Below, in pieces: positions 34,045-42,929 of a DNA stretch of 64,000 nucleotides (position 1 is the first letter of the stretch; each line of letters opens with the position of its first letter). Under the pieces are notes generated by a model. That model did no database searches and was not told the DNA's origin. It saw only the letters and a program-made list of their open reading frames with translations. Made by a program: the position numbers and the translations under genes. The DNA comes from Robiginitalea myxolifaciens (GTDB taxonomy: Bacteria > Bacteroidota > Bacteroidia > Flavobacteriales > Flavobacteriaceae): positions 248,001 through 312,000 of the forward strand of contig NZ_FOYQ01000002.1 in assembly GCF_900115205.1 (NCBI RefSeq), written 5' to 3'.

Positions 34045-35306
34045 TTTCTAAAAATAAGACATGCGTTGACATCCCCGAAACCAAAACTCGCTTTAGCAAT
34101 AACCTTGGGAGTAGCGGCCTCGGTTTTAAGAGGAATGCAGTTCGAATCGATTAATTCCAGGACTTCGGGGTGGGTATCTTCAGCATTGTTATTTCCATAG
34201 ATACATTCCTCCTGGAACTGTAACAGGGCCGCCACGCATTCCATACTCCCGGAGGCAGCCAATCCATGTCCCAAAGCGTCTTTAAAGGAGTTGATTTTGG
34301 GAAAGCTCTTCCCATAAAGTTCCAGGGCGAGGGTCCAGGCCCTGATTTCATCGGGATCCCGGCGTGTAGCGGTTAAATGCCCGTTGATTGCGTCAATTTC
34401 TTCGGGTGAAATTTTGGCTTGAGCAATGGCTTCGCGAATACAGCGAATAATACCTTCGGGGTTTGCTGCGGTCATGCTTCCCCCTTGTCGCTGTCCACCG
34501 CTATTTACGGCTCCACCAATAACTTCCCCGTAGATTCTGGCTCCCCGCTCCAAAGCACTTTCCCGGGACTCCAGCAATACGGCACCGGCACCGCTTCCAG
34601 GCACAAACCCGCTTGCACTTGCAGACAACGGGCGGCTGGAAGCTTCGGGTTTATCCGGGCTGGCTGAGGATAATATGCGCATCCCATCGAACCCGGCCCA
34701 GGCATAGGCCCCGCTATCATTACAACTACCTGCGAGCATACGGTTGGCCTGCCCGGAAGCAATTCGTTCCGCGGCCAGATAAATGGCCTCTGTACCCGTA
34801 GCACAGGCCGAAGAATTGGCGCTGACCTGATTGGCACAACCTAATTTTCCGGATAACCAGGCACTGACGCCACTGGTCATGGTTTGTGGTACCGCCGTAC
34901 TCCCCAAGCGTCTTGTTTTACCCTGATCGATGAGCTGGATTGCTTCCCGGAACTTTTCACTTCCGAGTAAACCCGTGCCAAAAATAATCCCGGTATCCCA
35001 ATCCGGTGCTTCGCCCACAGGCTCAGGCAGCGAAGCATCCTCCCAGGCTTGCATTCCAGCGATTGCCCCATAAATAAGTCCGGAAGCCTTTAGGTTGCGT
35101 TGCTCTAAAGGGGTAAAGTACTTTGAGATGGTTTCCTGACTAACCTGAGGTTGGGCAGCCAACAAGCAACTAAACCCGTAGTCGGCCAATTCAGGATGAA
35201 ACCGTATTCCGCTTTTACCGGCCCGCATGGCGCTGGAAAATTCCTCCAGGCCAATGCCATTCGGAGCGCAAATCCCCATACCTGTTATGACCACCCGCTT
35301 CCTCAT
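34041..35306 (-). CDS. Beta-ketoacyl-ACP synthase (FabF-like ketosynthase)
   Basis: A 421-residue thiolase-fold ketosynthase. The nucleophile is Cys168 in SANSSACATGTEA, the first His is His310 in INGHLTATRRDPDE, and Lys342 and His347 lie in FKDALGHGLAASGSME, giving a complete Cys-His-His set. The first histidine motif reads GHLTAT rather than the common GTSTPL-type loop, marking a divergent clade. It extends acyl chains on the linked ACP by decarboxylative condensation with malonyl-ACP. It overlaps the ACP and the dehydratase genes by 4 bases each. Confidence 0.9.
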   Translation of the reverse strand: MRKRVVITGMGICAPNGIGLEEFSSAMRAGKSGIRFHPELADYGFSCLLAAQPQVSQETISKYFTPLEQRNLKASGLIYGAIAGMQAWEDASLPEPVGEAPDWDTGIIFGTGLLGSEKFREAIQLIDQGKTRRLGSTAVPQTMTSGVSAWLSGKLGCANQVSANSSACATGTEAIYLAAERIASGQANRMLAGSCNDSGAYAWAGFDGMRILSSASPDKPEASSRPLSASASGFVPGSGAGAVLLESRESALERGARIYGEVIGGAVNSGGQRQGGSMTAANPEGIIRCIREAIAQAKISPEEIDAINGHLTATRRDPDEIRAWTLALELYGKSFPKINSFKDALGHGLAASGSMECVAALLQFQEECIYGNNNAEDTHPEVLELIDSNCIPLKTEAATPKVIAKASFGFGDVNACLIFRK

Positions 35307-35755
35307 ATCCCACGCATTCCGGCAAGTGTGCCTTTACAAATCAGTTCCCCCTTTTCATTCTCCATCTTTACTTTAACCTTAAGCTTGCCAAAACGAAAGT
35401 ATTCTTTTTGTGCGCTTACCCGGACCTTTGTTCCGGGATATACAGGGCTAAAGAACTCCATGTCGCTCGCCACCAGGGCAAATGCCTGATTGGTTTCAGT
35501 TTTTTGCGCTTCGTGCGCCATTGTGGAAAGGTAAATCCCAAAACAGGCCAGCCCGATCTGTGCGCAGCATTCAATGAGGATCACACCGGGAGTAACGGGA
35601 TGGTCCTGAAAATGGCTTTCGTAGAAATTCAAACCCTTGTGGAAGTGAAATTCCCCGGAAATTTGCTCACTATCTATGGCCAGGATCTCGTCTGCAAAAA
35701 GAAAACCATCGCCATAAGGGAGTTGTTTAATCAGGTATTCCAGGGATTGCTCCAT
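35303..35755 (-). CDS. FabZ-like 3-hydroxyacyl-ACP dehydratase (hotdog fold)
   Basis: A 150-residue hotdog-fold protein. LPYGDGFLFADEI at 12-24 corresponds to the FabZ opening, and HFQDHPVTPGVILIECCAQ carries the catalytic His52 and Glu62 in the exact His+10 spacing of FabZ. The C-terminal strands (VRVSAQKEYFRFGKLKVKV) complete the fold. It would dehydrate the 3-hydroxyacyl-ACP intermediate of the operon's own chain-extension cycle. It overlaps the ketosynthase gene by 4 bases. Confidence 0.85.
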   Translation of the reverse strand: MEQSLEYLIKQLPYGDGFLFADEILAIDSEQISGEFHFHKGLNFYESHFQDHPVTPGVILIECCAQIGLACFGIYLSTMAHEAQKTETNQAFALVASDMEFFSPVYPGTKVRVSAQKEYFRFGKLKVKVKMENEKGELICKGTLAGMRGI

Positions 35756-35764
35756 AGGCTCGTC

Positions 35765-36535
35765 TTAACTGAGACTTTCTCCCCCGTCAACAGCGATAAC
35801 ATTGCCTGTAATCCACGCTGCTTCAGGTAAACTGAGCAAGTATGTGGCATTGGCTACATCTTCAGGAAGGGTCAGTCGTTTGTTTGGATTCCGTTTTTTG
35901 GCATACTCCATGAGTTTTTCTGCACCCGGGATCATCCTTAGCGATTCAGTATCGGTAACTCCCGCTTGTACGCAGTTGGCCCGAATGCCCCTGGGAGCTA
36001 GCTCTACAGCCATTTGTCGAATCATGGCTTCCAGAGCGGCTTTGGCCACTGCAACCGGTCCATAGCCTGGCATTACCCGCGAACTCCCTTCGCTGGTGAA
36101 GGCAATAATACGGCAATCGGAAGCAAGGCATCCCGCTTCCAGCAAGGCTACCACCCAATCCTGTAAAACAAAGGCCATGGCTTCTGATGTAATCCGCAAG
36201 TCGGCCGAGCTGAGGCTGTCCATTTTACCCAGATTCCCGCGAGCAATGCTGAATACAATAACGCCTATGCCGCTTTCCTTGACGGTATCTGGCAAGCCTT
36301 GGATAAATGACTCACGCGAAGCGGCTTTGAAAGCATCCATTTGATACATTTCCAGTGCAGTTCCATTTGCTTGTAAAGCTGTTGCCTTAGCGGTAATACC
36401 ATCGAGATCTGAGCGTCGGTCCCGGTGGATTGCCAATACCGGGTAGCCTTCCCGGCAAAATTTTTCGACACACCCCCACCCAAGGCCTTTGCTTCCACCT
36501 AGAATTAGCACATGTGGTTTCTTCTGGCCATTCAT
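35765..36535 (-). CDS. FabI/FabL-like enoyl-ACP reductase (SDR)
   Basis: A 256-residue SDR. The cofactor loop is GGSKGLGWG (13-21). The catalytic pair is Tyr158 and Lys165 (YGPVAVAK), a Y-x6-K spacing typical of enoyl-ACP reductases rather than the Y-x3-K of ketoreductases. KAALEAMIRQMAVELAPRGIRANCVQAG is also FabI/FabL-like. It would reduce the enoyl-ACP made by the neighbouring dehydratase. No separate ketoreductase (FabG) is found in the operon, so that step must use the housekeeping enzyme or this protein. It lies 9 bases from the dehydratase gene. Confidence 0.82.
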   Translation of the reverse strand: MNGQKKPHVLILGGSKGLGWGCVEKFCREGYPVLAIHRDRRSDLDGITAKATALQANGTALEMYQMDAFKAASRESFIQGLPDTVKESGIGVIVFSIARGNLGKMDSLSSADLRITSEAMAFVLQDWVVALLEAGCLASDCRIIAFTSEGSSRVMPGYGPVAVAKAALEAMIRQMAVELAPRGIRANCVQAGVTDTESLRMIPGAEKLMEYAKKRNPNKRLTLPEDVANATYLLSLPEAAWITGNVIAVDGGESLS

Positions 36536-36539
36536 ACTG

Positions 36540-37622
36540 TCAGACTTGGTTTTGAATCGTTTCAGGTACTAAATCAATCAAAATGCGCTGCGCCGTAAAG
36601 CCGGGGCCAAAGCTAAGCATCAGGCCAAGGCCAGGTTGGGCGTCCGGATCCCGCAGGAATTCCTCCAATACGTATAGTACGGTTGCGCTACTCATATTGC
36701 CATATTCCTGCAAAACATAAGCTGTTTTATCCAGGTTTGCCGGACCTTCCTTAAATACAGCGTCGGTGGCTTCAATAATCTTACGCCCCCCGGGGTGGAA
36801 TATCAGGTGCTTTAATTCATCCTGGCGCGTTCCTGCCTGCTCTAAAAACGGATTCAGCAAGGCCTCGAAATGGTCCGTAATAGTTTGAGGGACATCTGGG
36901 GAAAGGATCATTTTTAGTCCGTGATTAGTCAGGTCAAAACCCATAAGATCTGTGGCTTTCGGAAAATGGTACATTCCATCCGTAAGGATTTCCGTTCCCC
37001 TGGCCTCCTCTTCAGAAGAAAGCAAGACACAACTGGCCCCATCCCCAAACAAAGCTGCGCTGACGATATTGGCCATAGAACGGTCCGTGTGCTGAAAGGT
37101 AGCAGAAGGACATTCCACCGCTACTACGGCCGCCCTACTTCCCGGGTGAGCCTGTAAAAACCTTCTGGCGTAAATCAATCCAGATATACCCGCGGCACAA
37201 CCCATTTCGGTAACGGGCAGGCGGATAATATCCTGAGGCAACCCAACCCGGTTTACCAAATAGGCGTCCAGGGAAGGGATCATAATTCCGGTACAGCTAA
37301 CCGATATAATGATATCTATACTATTAGGATCCCAGTTCGAGTCGTTCAGGGCCGTGCGCAAGGCGCGTTCCCCAAGTTCTACTGCAGCGCTGGCATATTC
37401 CCTGTTTTTTTCTTCAAAACTAGTTTGGGTAAAAACATCGGCAATGTCCATAATACCGAACCGTCGCCGCACCCCGGCACCCTGAAAGATCTTCTCTGCT
37501 TTGCGCTGCTTTCTGCGATCTTCATCCCTGAGCCACTCCATGAGACTGGGCATAATTTCCTCCGTAGTGCGCGCATACCTGGGCAGGGCTTTCCTGGCCG
37601 AAATAATCCGAACTTTATTCAT
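36540..37622 (-). CDS. Type III polyketide synthase (chalcone/alkylresorcinol-synthase-like)
   Basis: The 360-residue product has the type III PKS Cys-His-Asn triad: Cys142 in EMGCAAGISGL, His276 in LIFHPGGRKII, and Asn309 in YGNMSSATVLYVL. The GFDLTNHGLKMILSPDVP segment is also characteristic of bacterial type III PKSs. The enzyme would extend an acyl starter with malonyl-CoA and cyclise the chain to an alkylpyrone, resorcinol or resorcylic acid. Flanking fatty-acid-type genes suggest that the starter is a long acyl chain delivered from the linked ACP. It sits 4 bases from the enoyl reductase gene and 5 from the methyltransferase gene. Confidence 0.93.
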   Translation of the reverse strand: MNKVRIISARKALPRYARTTEEIMPSLMEWLRDEDRRKQRKAEKIFQGAGVRRRFGIMDIADVFTQTSFEEKNREYASAAVELGERALRTALNDSNWDPNSIDIIISVSCTGIMIPSLDAYLVNRVGLPQDIIRLPVTEMGCAAGISGLIYARRFLQAHPGSRAAVVAVECPSATFQHTDRSMANIVSAALFGDGASCVLLSSEEEARGTEILTDGMYHFPKATDLMGFDLTNHGLKMILSPDVPQTITDHFEALLNPFLEQAGTRQDELKHLIFHPGGRKIIEATDAVFKEGPANLDKTAYVLQEYGNMSSATVLYVLEEFLRDPDAQPGLGLMLSFGPGFTAQRILIDLVPETIQNQV

Positions 37623-37627
37623 AGCAT

Positions 37628-38284
37628 TTATTGTGCTTCAAGCGTCATTACCCAGCGAAATGCCCACTTCCAATGTAAGCTGGATTGGTTGAGTGGTAGC
37701 GATTTAGCAATCTTCAGGAGTTCTTCCCTGCGCCAACCCCTGCGCACCGAAACAGCGCCGTCGTATCGTGCCGTTGAAGTCTTTATAAAAATAGGGCCAA
37801 AAAGTGTAAATAAATAATAGGCAGCACCATGACGATGCAAGTCGTTGATCACAATACCCATCGCTCCTGCCTCCATCCAGGTTTTTAAAATGGATCCCAC
37901 GGCTTCCGTATTAAAATGATGCAAGAACAGGTTGCAGGTAATGAGGCAGTTATCTGGTAATTTCCCCGGTTTTAAGACATCCTGAAGCTCATAGGCAATC
38001 TCAGGATAATCCTTTTCGTGCTCTCGGGCCAGGGCCAGACTTTTTGGATTGTTGTCCCAGCCGATCAGATGAATGCGCCGTTGGTTTTTTCGGCAATAAT
38101 CGGCAACTACCCTCAAAAACGACCCGTCTCCACAGCCCATATCAATTATCGTGGTAATTGAAGGCGTCATCATTTTTTTAAGTGCCTTAAGGCTGCTATT
38201 GTGCCCGCCCAAAAATGTATTTACGCGTTCTAAGTCCCTGTAGGCATTTCGTAGTTCCGTGCAGTCCAATTCCGGATTATCCAT
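37628..38284 (-). CDS. Class I SAM-dependent methyltransferase
   Basis: Starting at ATG 38284 the product has 218 residues. The longer frame from 38401 would overlap the flavoprotein gene by 74 bases, so it is rejected. The SAM-binding motif I is IIDMGCGDGSFLRV, followed by an acidic end of strand 2 (IGWDNNPKSLAL) and the post-motif region (LITCNLFLHHF). The C-terminal half is hydrophobic in part (AAYYLFTLFGPIF). Gene order beside a type III PKS suggests methylation of the phenolic product or of a quinone derived from it. O- versus C-methylation cannot be told. Confidence 0.82.
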   Translation of the reverse strand: MDNPELDCTELRNAYRDLERVNTFLGGHNSSLKALKKMMTPSITTIIDMGCGDGSFLRVVADYCRKNQRRIHLIGWDNNPKSLALAREHEKDYPEIAYELQDVLKPGKLPDNCLITCNLFLHHFNTEAVGSILKTWMEAGAMGIVINDLHRHGAAYYLFTLFGPIFIKTSTARYDGAVSVRRGWRREELLKIAKSLPLNQSSLHWKWAFRWVMTLEAQ

Positions 38285-38327
38285 TAATTCCGGGATATCA
38301 ACGCGATGTTTAAAGGTTAACAACAGG

Positions 38328-39479
38328 TTATTGTTTTGAGATTTGTTCAATGCGATTAACGGGAATAACGCGCCCCTGGGTCTGCGCAATAACTTTTTCA
38401 AGTAGTCCGGGCAGGAGCCGTGTTGTGGAAATCCCCAGACGTAAGCCCTGTGGTTTGGTTACCAAGGACTGTAGTGTTTTTCCCCACCTCAGACGCCGGT
38501 TAAAGGTACGGTGCCAGTTAGACTGGTAAACACGAGATAGTTCGTCAAAATCAAAATCCTGCTTATTGAATTGATCGGCAATGGCCTGCGCGGCCATATA
38601 TCCGGCATGTATGGCCATGGCCATACCATTGCCACAAAGCGGGTGGATGAGTTGAGCCGCATCTCCACAATAAAGAACATTCTTTTGAACTAAATCCTTT
38701 TGTCCGAAAGCGATCTCAGCAATGGACAGTGGCTTCTGAAAGGATGGTTTGGCTCCCTGTAAAAGTAGTTTCAATTTAGGATTCCCGGCTATGGACGCCT
38801 CCAAAGCCGTATCCGGATCTCCATAGATGCGGAATTGGTTTTGGTCCAGCAGCATGCAATAATTCAAAGCACCTGTCTCCGTTAATGAACATCCTCCGTA
38901 TCCCCCCGGAATAGTGTACAGCCCAACGGTGTCCGCTGGAAAATCTACACCCTCATAATGCATCTTCAGGCCCATCCAGGGAGATTTTTTGCGTAAGAAC
39001 TCCCGATTGGTCTGCCGATCCATAAGACTGCGCTTGCCCCAGCAGCCCAGGGCGATACGAGCGCTGATCCTGCCAGCGCCAGTGACTATTTCTATGCCCT
39101 TATCCTCGGGCAAGAGTGCCGTAGCCTTAGTATGTAAAATTTCGACTCCATTTTGCCGGGCTACTTCCATCATACGGAAATCCAGGGCATAGCGGCTTAT
39201 GCCAATACCCTCAAGCGGGAGGTTACAGTGGGCTTCCTTCCCAAAGAGCCCCACCAGATTAAATCTTTTGATTGTTTGAGCATCCTGAAGCGGAACACCT
39301 AGCGCTTTCAGAAGGGGTACTACTTCCCCTGATAGGTATTCGCCACACACCTTGTGCCTTGGGTATTCATGTCGTTCAATAACGAGGGTGGTGATTCCCG
39401 CTTTACCGAGCGCAATAGCCGCTGTTAAGCCAGCAAGCCCACCTCCAATAACTGCAACCTGGTACTCCTGCATTGGCAT
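38328..39479 (-). CDS. FAD-dependent oxidoreductase (geranylgeranyl-reductase/aromatic hydroxylase-like)
   Basis: A 383-residue flavoprotein with the FAD-binding GxGxxG in VIGGGLAGLTAAIA (about 10-23), the RHKVCGEYLSG motif near 40-51 and the second FAD site YCGDAAQLIHPLCGNGMAMA (about 270-290). This layout is shared by PHBH-fold hydroxylases and geranylgeranyl-reductase-like enzymes. Next to a type III PKS, a hydroxylase converting a resorcinol to a hydroxyquinol or quinone is the likeliest role. It is the first gene of the operon; an ATG at 39473 is an alternative start. The previous gene (ompA) is cut off by a terminator. Confidence 0.85.
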   Translation of the reverse strand: MPMQEYQVAVIGGGLAGLTAAIALGKAGITTLVIERHEYPRHKVCGEYLSGEVVPLLKALGVPLQDAQTIKRFNLVGLFGKEAHCNLPLEGIGISRYALDFRMMEVARQNGVEILHTKATALLPEDKGIEIVTGAGRISARIALGCWGKRSLMDRQTNREFLRKKSPWMGLKMHYEGVDFPADTVGLYTIPGGYGGCSLTETGALNYCMLLDQNQFRIYGDPDTALEASIAGNPKLKLLLQGAKPSFQKPLSIAEIAFGQKDLVQKNVLYCGDAAQLIHPLCGNGMAMAIHAGYMAAQAIADQFNKQDFDFDELSRVYQSNWHRTFNRRLRWGKTLQSLVTKPQGLRLGISTTRLLPGLLEKVIAQTQGRVIPVNRIEQISKQ

Positions 39480-39496
39480 AAGTTACGCCTAAGCAC

Positions 39497-39524
39497 AAAA
39501 AAATCCCGGACTTGCCGGGATTTT
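39497..39524 (-). terminator. Rho-independent terminator of ompA, separating it from the polyketide operon
   Basis: A 10-bp stem (AAAATCCCGG and its complement, 39500-39509 with 39515-39524) closes a 5-base loop. On the minus strand it is followed by T residues at 39499-39497, extending the stem's own A/T tail. It lies 23 bases after the ompA stop and 18 bases before the first polyketide gene, so that operon must have its own promoter in or after this gap. Confidence 0.8.
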
Positions 39525-39546
39525 CATTTTTTCAGGTACAGGAAAA

Positions 39547-40239
39547 CTATCCTTTGGTTTGCTCTTTAGCTTCTTCTTTCAAGGCGTCACTTGCAATGAT
39601 ACCTAATTCCACACGACGGTTTTTCGCCTTTCCTTCTGTGGTGCTGTTATCTGCCCTGGGTTGAGCTTCACCATACCATTTTACTGTAAAACGCGAGGCA
39701 TCAACCCCCTGGGAAATCAGATAATCCGCCACCGATTGCGCACGGCGTCGACTCAAATCCATATTGTATTCCTCGCTTCCTGCACTATCGGTATGACCTT
39801 CTACCAGTATAATGGTTTTTGGATACTCTTCAAACACACCTGCAAGGCGGTTAAGCGTCTCGGCTGAAGTCCCCTGGACCTCGTCGCGGTTAGTGTCAAA
39901 ATACACCCCGGCGTCTTCGGTGAAGGTAACATTGATCCCCTCGCCTACTCGGGTAACTTCGGCCCCTGGCACCTCTTCTTCGATACGTTCGGCCTGGCGA
40001 TCCATACGGTCCCCGATATATCCACCGGCAACTCCACCGACAACCCCGCCAATAATAGCGCCGAGTACGGTATTTCCTTTCCCGACATTGTTCCCGATAA
40101 CGCCTCCTATGGCGGCGCCTCCGGCCGTACCGATTACAGCACCTTTCTGCTTGTTATTTGCATTTTGGACCGCGCCACATCCCAGCGCCAAACTTGCTAC
40201 AAGCAGGAGGCTAAGCCCTTTATATATAATTGATTTCAT
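39547..40239 (-). CDS. OmpA-family lipoprotein with glycine zipper (YiaD-like)
   Basis: A 230-residue lipoprotein (lipobox LALGC, Cys21) with an N-terminal glycine-zipper segment (GTAGGAAIGGVIGNNVG and GAIIGGVVGGVAGG). The C-terminal OmpA domain has the peptidoglycan-binding signature VEGHTDSAGSEEYNMDLSRRRAQSVADYL and KNRRVEL. It anchors the outer membrane to peptidoglycan. The gene starts 1 base after the stop of the lipocalin-like gene, so the two are cotranscribed. A strong terminator follows. Confidence 0.9.
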   Translation of the reverse strand: MKSIIYKGLSLLLVASLALGCGAVQNANNKQKGAVIGTAGGAAIGGVIGNNVGKGNTVLGAIIGGVVGGVAGGYIGDRMDRQAERIEEEVPGAEVTRVGEGINVTFTEDAGVYFDTNRDEVQGTSAETLNRLAGVFEEYPKTIILVEGHTDSAGSEEYNMDLSRRRAQSVADYLISQGVDASRFTVKWYGEAQPRADNSTTEGKAKNRRVELGIIASDALKEEAKEQTKG

Positions 40240-40240
40240 T

Positions 40241-40723
40241 TTATTGATTTTTGGTGTAGTGATAGATAATACGGATAGGCTCCCCGTCTACCTGGACATT
40301 GGAGGCCATTTTCATTTCGCTCGCCGACAGAGATTCGATAACCAGGCTATACCCCTGCCCCGTAATATCCTTTAGTTTTTCGTCGATAAATTTGAATTGA
40401 AACCGGGATTTGTAATTGGCTTCAGGACTTTGTATGGACCAGCGGAAGAAGCGATCTCCTCCCTGACAAAGACTACCCTGCTTTATAGTATAGCGTCCGG
40501 TACTGTTGTTGTCGCGGAAAAACCACTGACTGTCTTCAAAGCAAATGGCATTGGCATCTCCGAAGAGGAGGGCATCGAAAGATCCCTGATTATTTTCATA
40601 GGTAATGTCCGTGAGGGTCCATGTACCGCTGAGCAGGTTGCGCTGTGCCCTTACATCCTTGGAAATGGAGCAAGAGGTCAACAGTAGCATTATTCCCGCC
40701 ATAAGCATAATGGCTCGATTCAT
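40241..40723 (-). CDS. Lipocalin-like lipoprotein
   Basis: A 160-residue lipoprotein (lipobox LLTSC, Cys18). The lipocalin start LLSGTWTLTDITYENNQG (Gly-x-Trp motif) is followed by alternating strands and a final IRIIYHYTKNQ. Bacteroidota lipocalin-like proteins of this type may bind a hydrophobic ligand or play a structural role. It immediately precedes ompA (1 base apart). The ligand is unknown. Confidence 0.75.
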   Translation of the reverse strand: MNRAIMLMAGIMLLLTSCSISKDVRAQRNLLSGTWTLTDITYENNQGSFDALLFGDANAICFEDSQWFFRDNNSTGRYTIKQGSLCQGGDRFFRWSIQSPEANYKSRFQFKFIDEKLKDITGQGYSLVIESLSASEMKMASNVQVDGEPIRIIYHYTKNQ

Positions 40724-40846
40724 AAGTGTTGATTTAAGGTTCTATCTATTTACGTATTGGAAACGCAATTAGTTTATAGGTCACCCGATTTTCGATGAAG
40801 AACACGGAACTTGTTGTTCCGTTCGTCTGGAAGGGTTATCGAAGGA

Positions 40847-42823
40847 TTAGTAGGCCAGTAACTCCGTTAATGCCCCACGCAATCGTGCTTTGGGCAGGTA
40901 TCCGGCTTCCAGATTACCCGCGAAGGGCACTGGGGTTTCCAGGGAAGCTACCCGACGGATAGGCGCATCCAGGGATTCGAAACAGTGTTCCGCAATCAGC
41001 GCCGATAGATCCGAGGTTATCCCCCCAAATAGGCTGTCCTCCTGAAGAAGCAGCACTTTACCACAACGGCGTACAGAGTGGAATACCGTATCGATATCTA
41101 AGGGGCAAAGGGTACGCAAATCAATTAAGTCCACATCGGTAAGTTCCAGTTCGTCCAGGGCTTCCATGGCCCAGTGCACTCCTGCTCCGTAAGTGATCAG
41201 ACTAAGGCGATTGCCTTCCCGGATACGGGCGGCCTGACCAAGCGGGATGGTATAATAGGCTTCGGCTACCTGGCCATAAAGGGATCGGTACAATCCTTTG
41301 TGCTCAAAAAACAACACCGGGTTCGGGTCCTCAATTGACGCTGTAAGCAATCCCTTGGCATCGGCGGGAAAGGCTGGGTAAACTACTTTAAGACCAGGGG
41401 TTTTGGTAAACCAGGCCTCATTGGTTTGAGAATGGAAGGGCCCGGCCCCTACTCCGGCGCCACAGGGCATTCGGATAACCACGTCTGCTTGTTGATTCCA
41501 ACGATAGTGGGACTTGGCCAAATAGTTTACGATCGGATTGAACCCGGAGGTAACAAAATCCCCGAATTGCATTTCAACAACCGCTTTCATACTATTGATA
41601 GACAGGCCCATGGCCGCAGAAACCACCGCCGACTCGCAAATGGGCGTGTTGCGCACACGCGCTTTGCCGAAAGCGTCTACAAAACCTTCTGTAACTTTGA
41701 ATACTCCGCCGTATTCCGCGACATCCTGACCCATGATCACCAGGTTTTCATGGCGTTCCATAGCCTGGCGTAGTCCCTGAGAAACAGCGTCTACAAAACG
41801 TATTTCGGCCGCATTACCTGCAGGATGGATTTCCTGTATATCAAAGCTTCGATAAACATCCCCGAGTTCCTGCTCCTCAGAAAACTCAACCGCATCATAA
41901 CTCCCAACAGTATCCAGGGAATCCTGAATACGCTCGGTAAATTCCTTACGGGTTCGCACTTCAAGAATATCACTCAAAACACCGGTTTCCTTGAGGAATT
42001 TTTCATAGTTCTCAACCGGATCGCGCTCTGCCCAGGCCTCCATTAATTCGTCTGGCACGTACTTGGTCCCGCTGGCCTCTTCGTGCCCACGCATGCGGAA
42101 GGTTTTGAACTCCAGGAGAACAGGACGTGGCTTTTCCCGCATTGAGGCTGCCAATTCGCTCACCTTTTGATATACCTCAAGGATATTGTTTCCGTCAATA
42201 ATATGAGCCTCCATACCATAGCCAGCTCCACGATCGGCCAGGTTTTCACAGTTATATTGTTCTGAGGTTGGCGTTGAGAGTCCATACCCATTGTTCTCAA
42301 TGCAGAACAATACCGGCAACTGCCAGACTGAGGCAATATTCAGGGCTTCGTGGAAATCCCCCTCGCTCGTACCTCCTTCTCCGGTAAAAACAGCCGTAAC
42401 TTTTTTTCGCTTTTGGAGCAGATCCGCTAATGCAATACCATCGGCAACACCCAATTGGGGTCCCAGGTGCGAGATCATACCCACAATGCGATAATCCTGT
42501 GTTCCAAAGTGAAAGCTTCGATCACGGCCTTTGGTAAACCCTTCGGCCTTGCCCTGCCATTGCGCGAAAAGCCGGGTAAGTGGAATATCACGGCCTGTGA
42601 ATACCCCGAGATTCCGGTGCATCGGAAGAATGTATTCATCCGGCTCCAAACTTGCGGTAACCCCTGCGGCTATGGCTTCCTGCCCAATACCACTAAACCA
42701 CTTGGAAACCTTGCCCTGACGAAGCAGGATCAGCATTTTTTCCTCGATCATCCTGGGAAGCAACATGCGCTGGTAGAGCGACAACAAAGTATCTTTTGGG
42801 AATTCGTAAGGGGTATAATCCAT
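40847..42823 (-). CDS. Fused 2-oxoisovalerate (branched-chain) dehydrogenase E1 alpha/beta
   Basis: The 658-residue product joins an E1 alpha domain (about 1-300) to an E1 beta domain (about 335-658). The alpha half has QEAIAAGV, the TPP motif beginning FTGEGGTSEGDFHEALN and ending CIENNGYG (GEG instead of the textbook GDG), and the phosphorylation-loop-like RMRGHEEASGTKY. The beta half has GQDVAEYGGVFKVTEG, TPICE and DLIDLRTLCPLD. It is the thiamine-dependent first component of the branched-chain or related 2-oxoacid dehydrogenase complex, providing branched acyl-CoA starters for the iso-fatty acids of flavobacteria. E2 and E3 are not in the window. Confidence 0.9.
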   Translation of the reverse strand: MDYTPYEFPKDTLLSLYQRMLLPRMIEEKMLILLRQGKVSKWFSGIGQEAIAAGVTASLEPDEYILPMHRNLGVFTGRDIPLTRLFAQWQGKAEGFTKGRDRSFHFGTQDYRIVGMISHLGPQLGVADGIALADLLQKRKKVTAVFTGEGGTSEGDFHEALNIASVWQLPVLFCIENNGYGLSTPTSEQYNCENLADRGAGYGMEAHIIDGNNILEVYQKVSELAASMREKPRPVLLEFKTFRMRGHEEASGTKYVPDELMEAWAERDPVENYEKFLKETGVLSDILEVRTRKEFTERIQDSLDTVGSYDAVEFSEEQELGDVYRSFDIQEIHPAGNAAEIRFVDAVSQGLRQAMERHENLVIMGQDVAEYGGVFKVTEGFVDAFGKARVRNTPICESAVVSAAMGLSINSMKAVVEMQFGDFVTSGFNPIVNYLAKSHYRWNQQADVVIRMPCGAGVGAGPFHSQTNEAWFTKTPGLKVVYPAFPADAKGLLTASIEDPNPVLFFEHKGLYRSLYGQVAEAYYTIPLGQAARIREGNRLSLITYGAGVHWAMEALDELELTDVDLIDLRTLCPLDIDTVFHSVRRCGKVLLLQEDSLFGGITSDLSALIAEHCFESLDAPIRRVASLETPVPFAGNLEAGYLPKARLRGALTELLAY

Positions 42824-42901
42824 TGTTTTTGGTCTAATGGGCCAGGCTGTATTCGCGTATTCAAATCTAAGGAATCGGCTAGAAGCAGGCTATTATTTTC
42901 T

Positions 42902-42909
42902 TACTTTTG
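42902..42909 (+). promoter_or_regulatory. Putative -7 element (TACTTTTG)
   Basis: TACTTTTG fits TAnnTTTG and lies 20 bases before the ATG at 42930. No clear TTG is seen at the expected distance. It supports the later start of the 2OG oxygenase gene over an upstream in-frame codon at 42837. Confidence 0.4.
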
Positions 42910-42929
42910 AGGGAGTAAGTTTTCCACCT

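Noticed and set aside
38285-38401. N-terminal extension of the methyltransferase frame to 38401
   Set aside because: It would overlap the flavoprotein gene by 74 bases and adds a basic, non-family leader; the ATG at 38284 is preferred.
39812-40375. 187-codon plus-strand frame across ompA and its upstream gap
   Set aside because: Pro/Ser/Thr-rich complement of the OmpA glycine zipper; no start context or motif.
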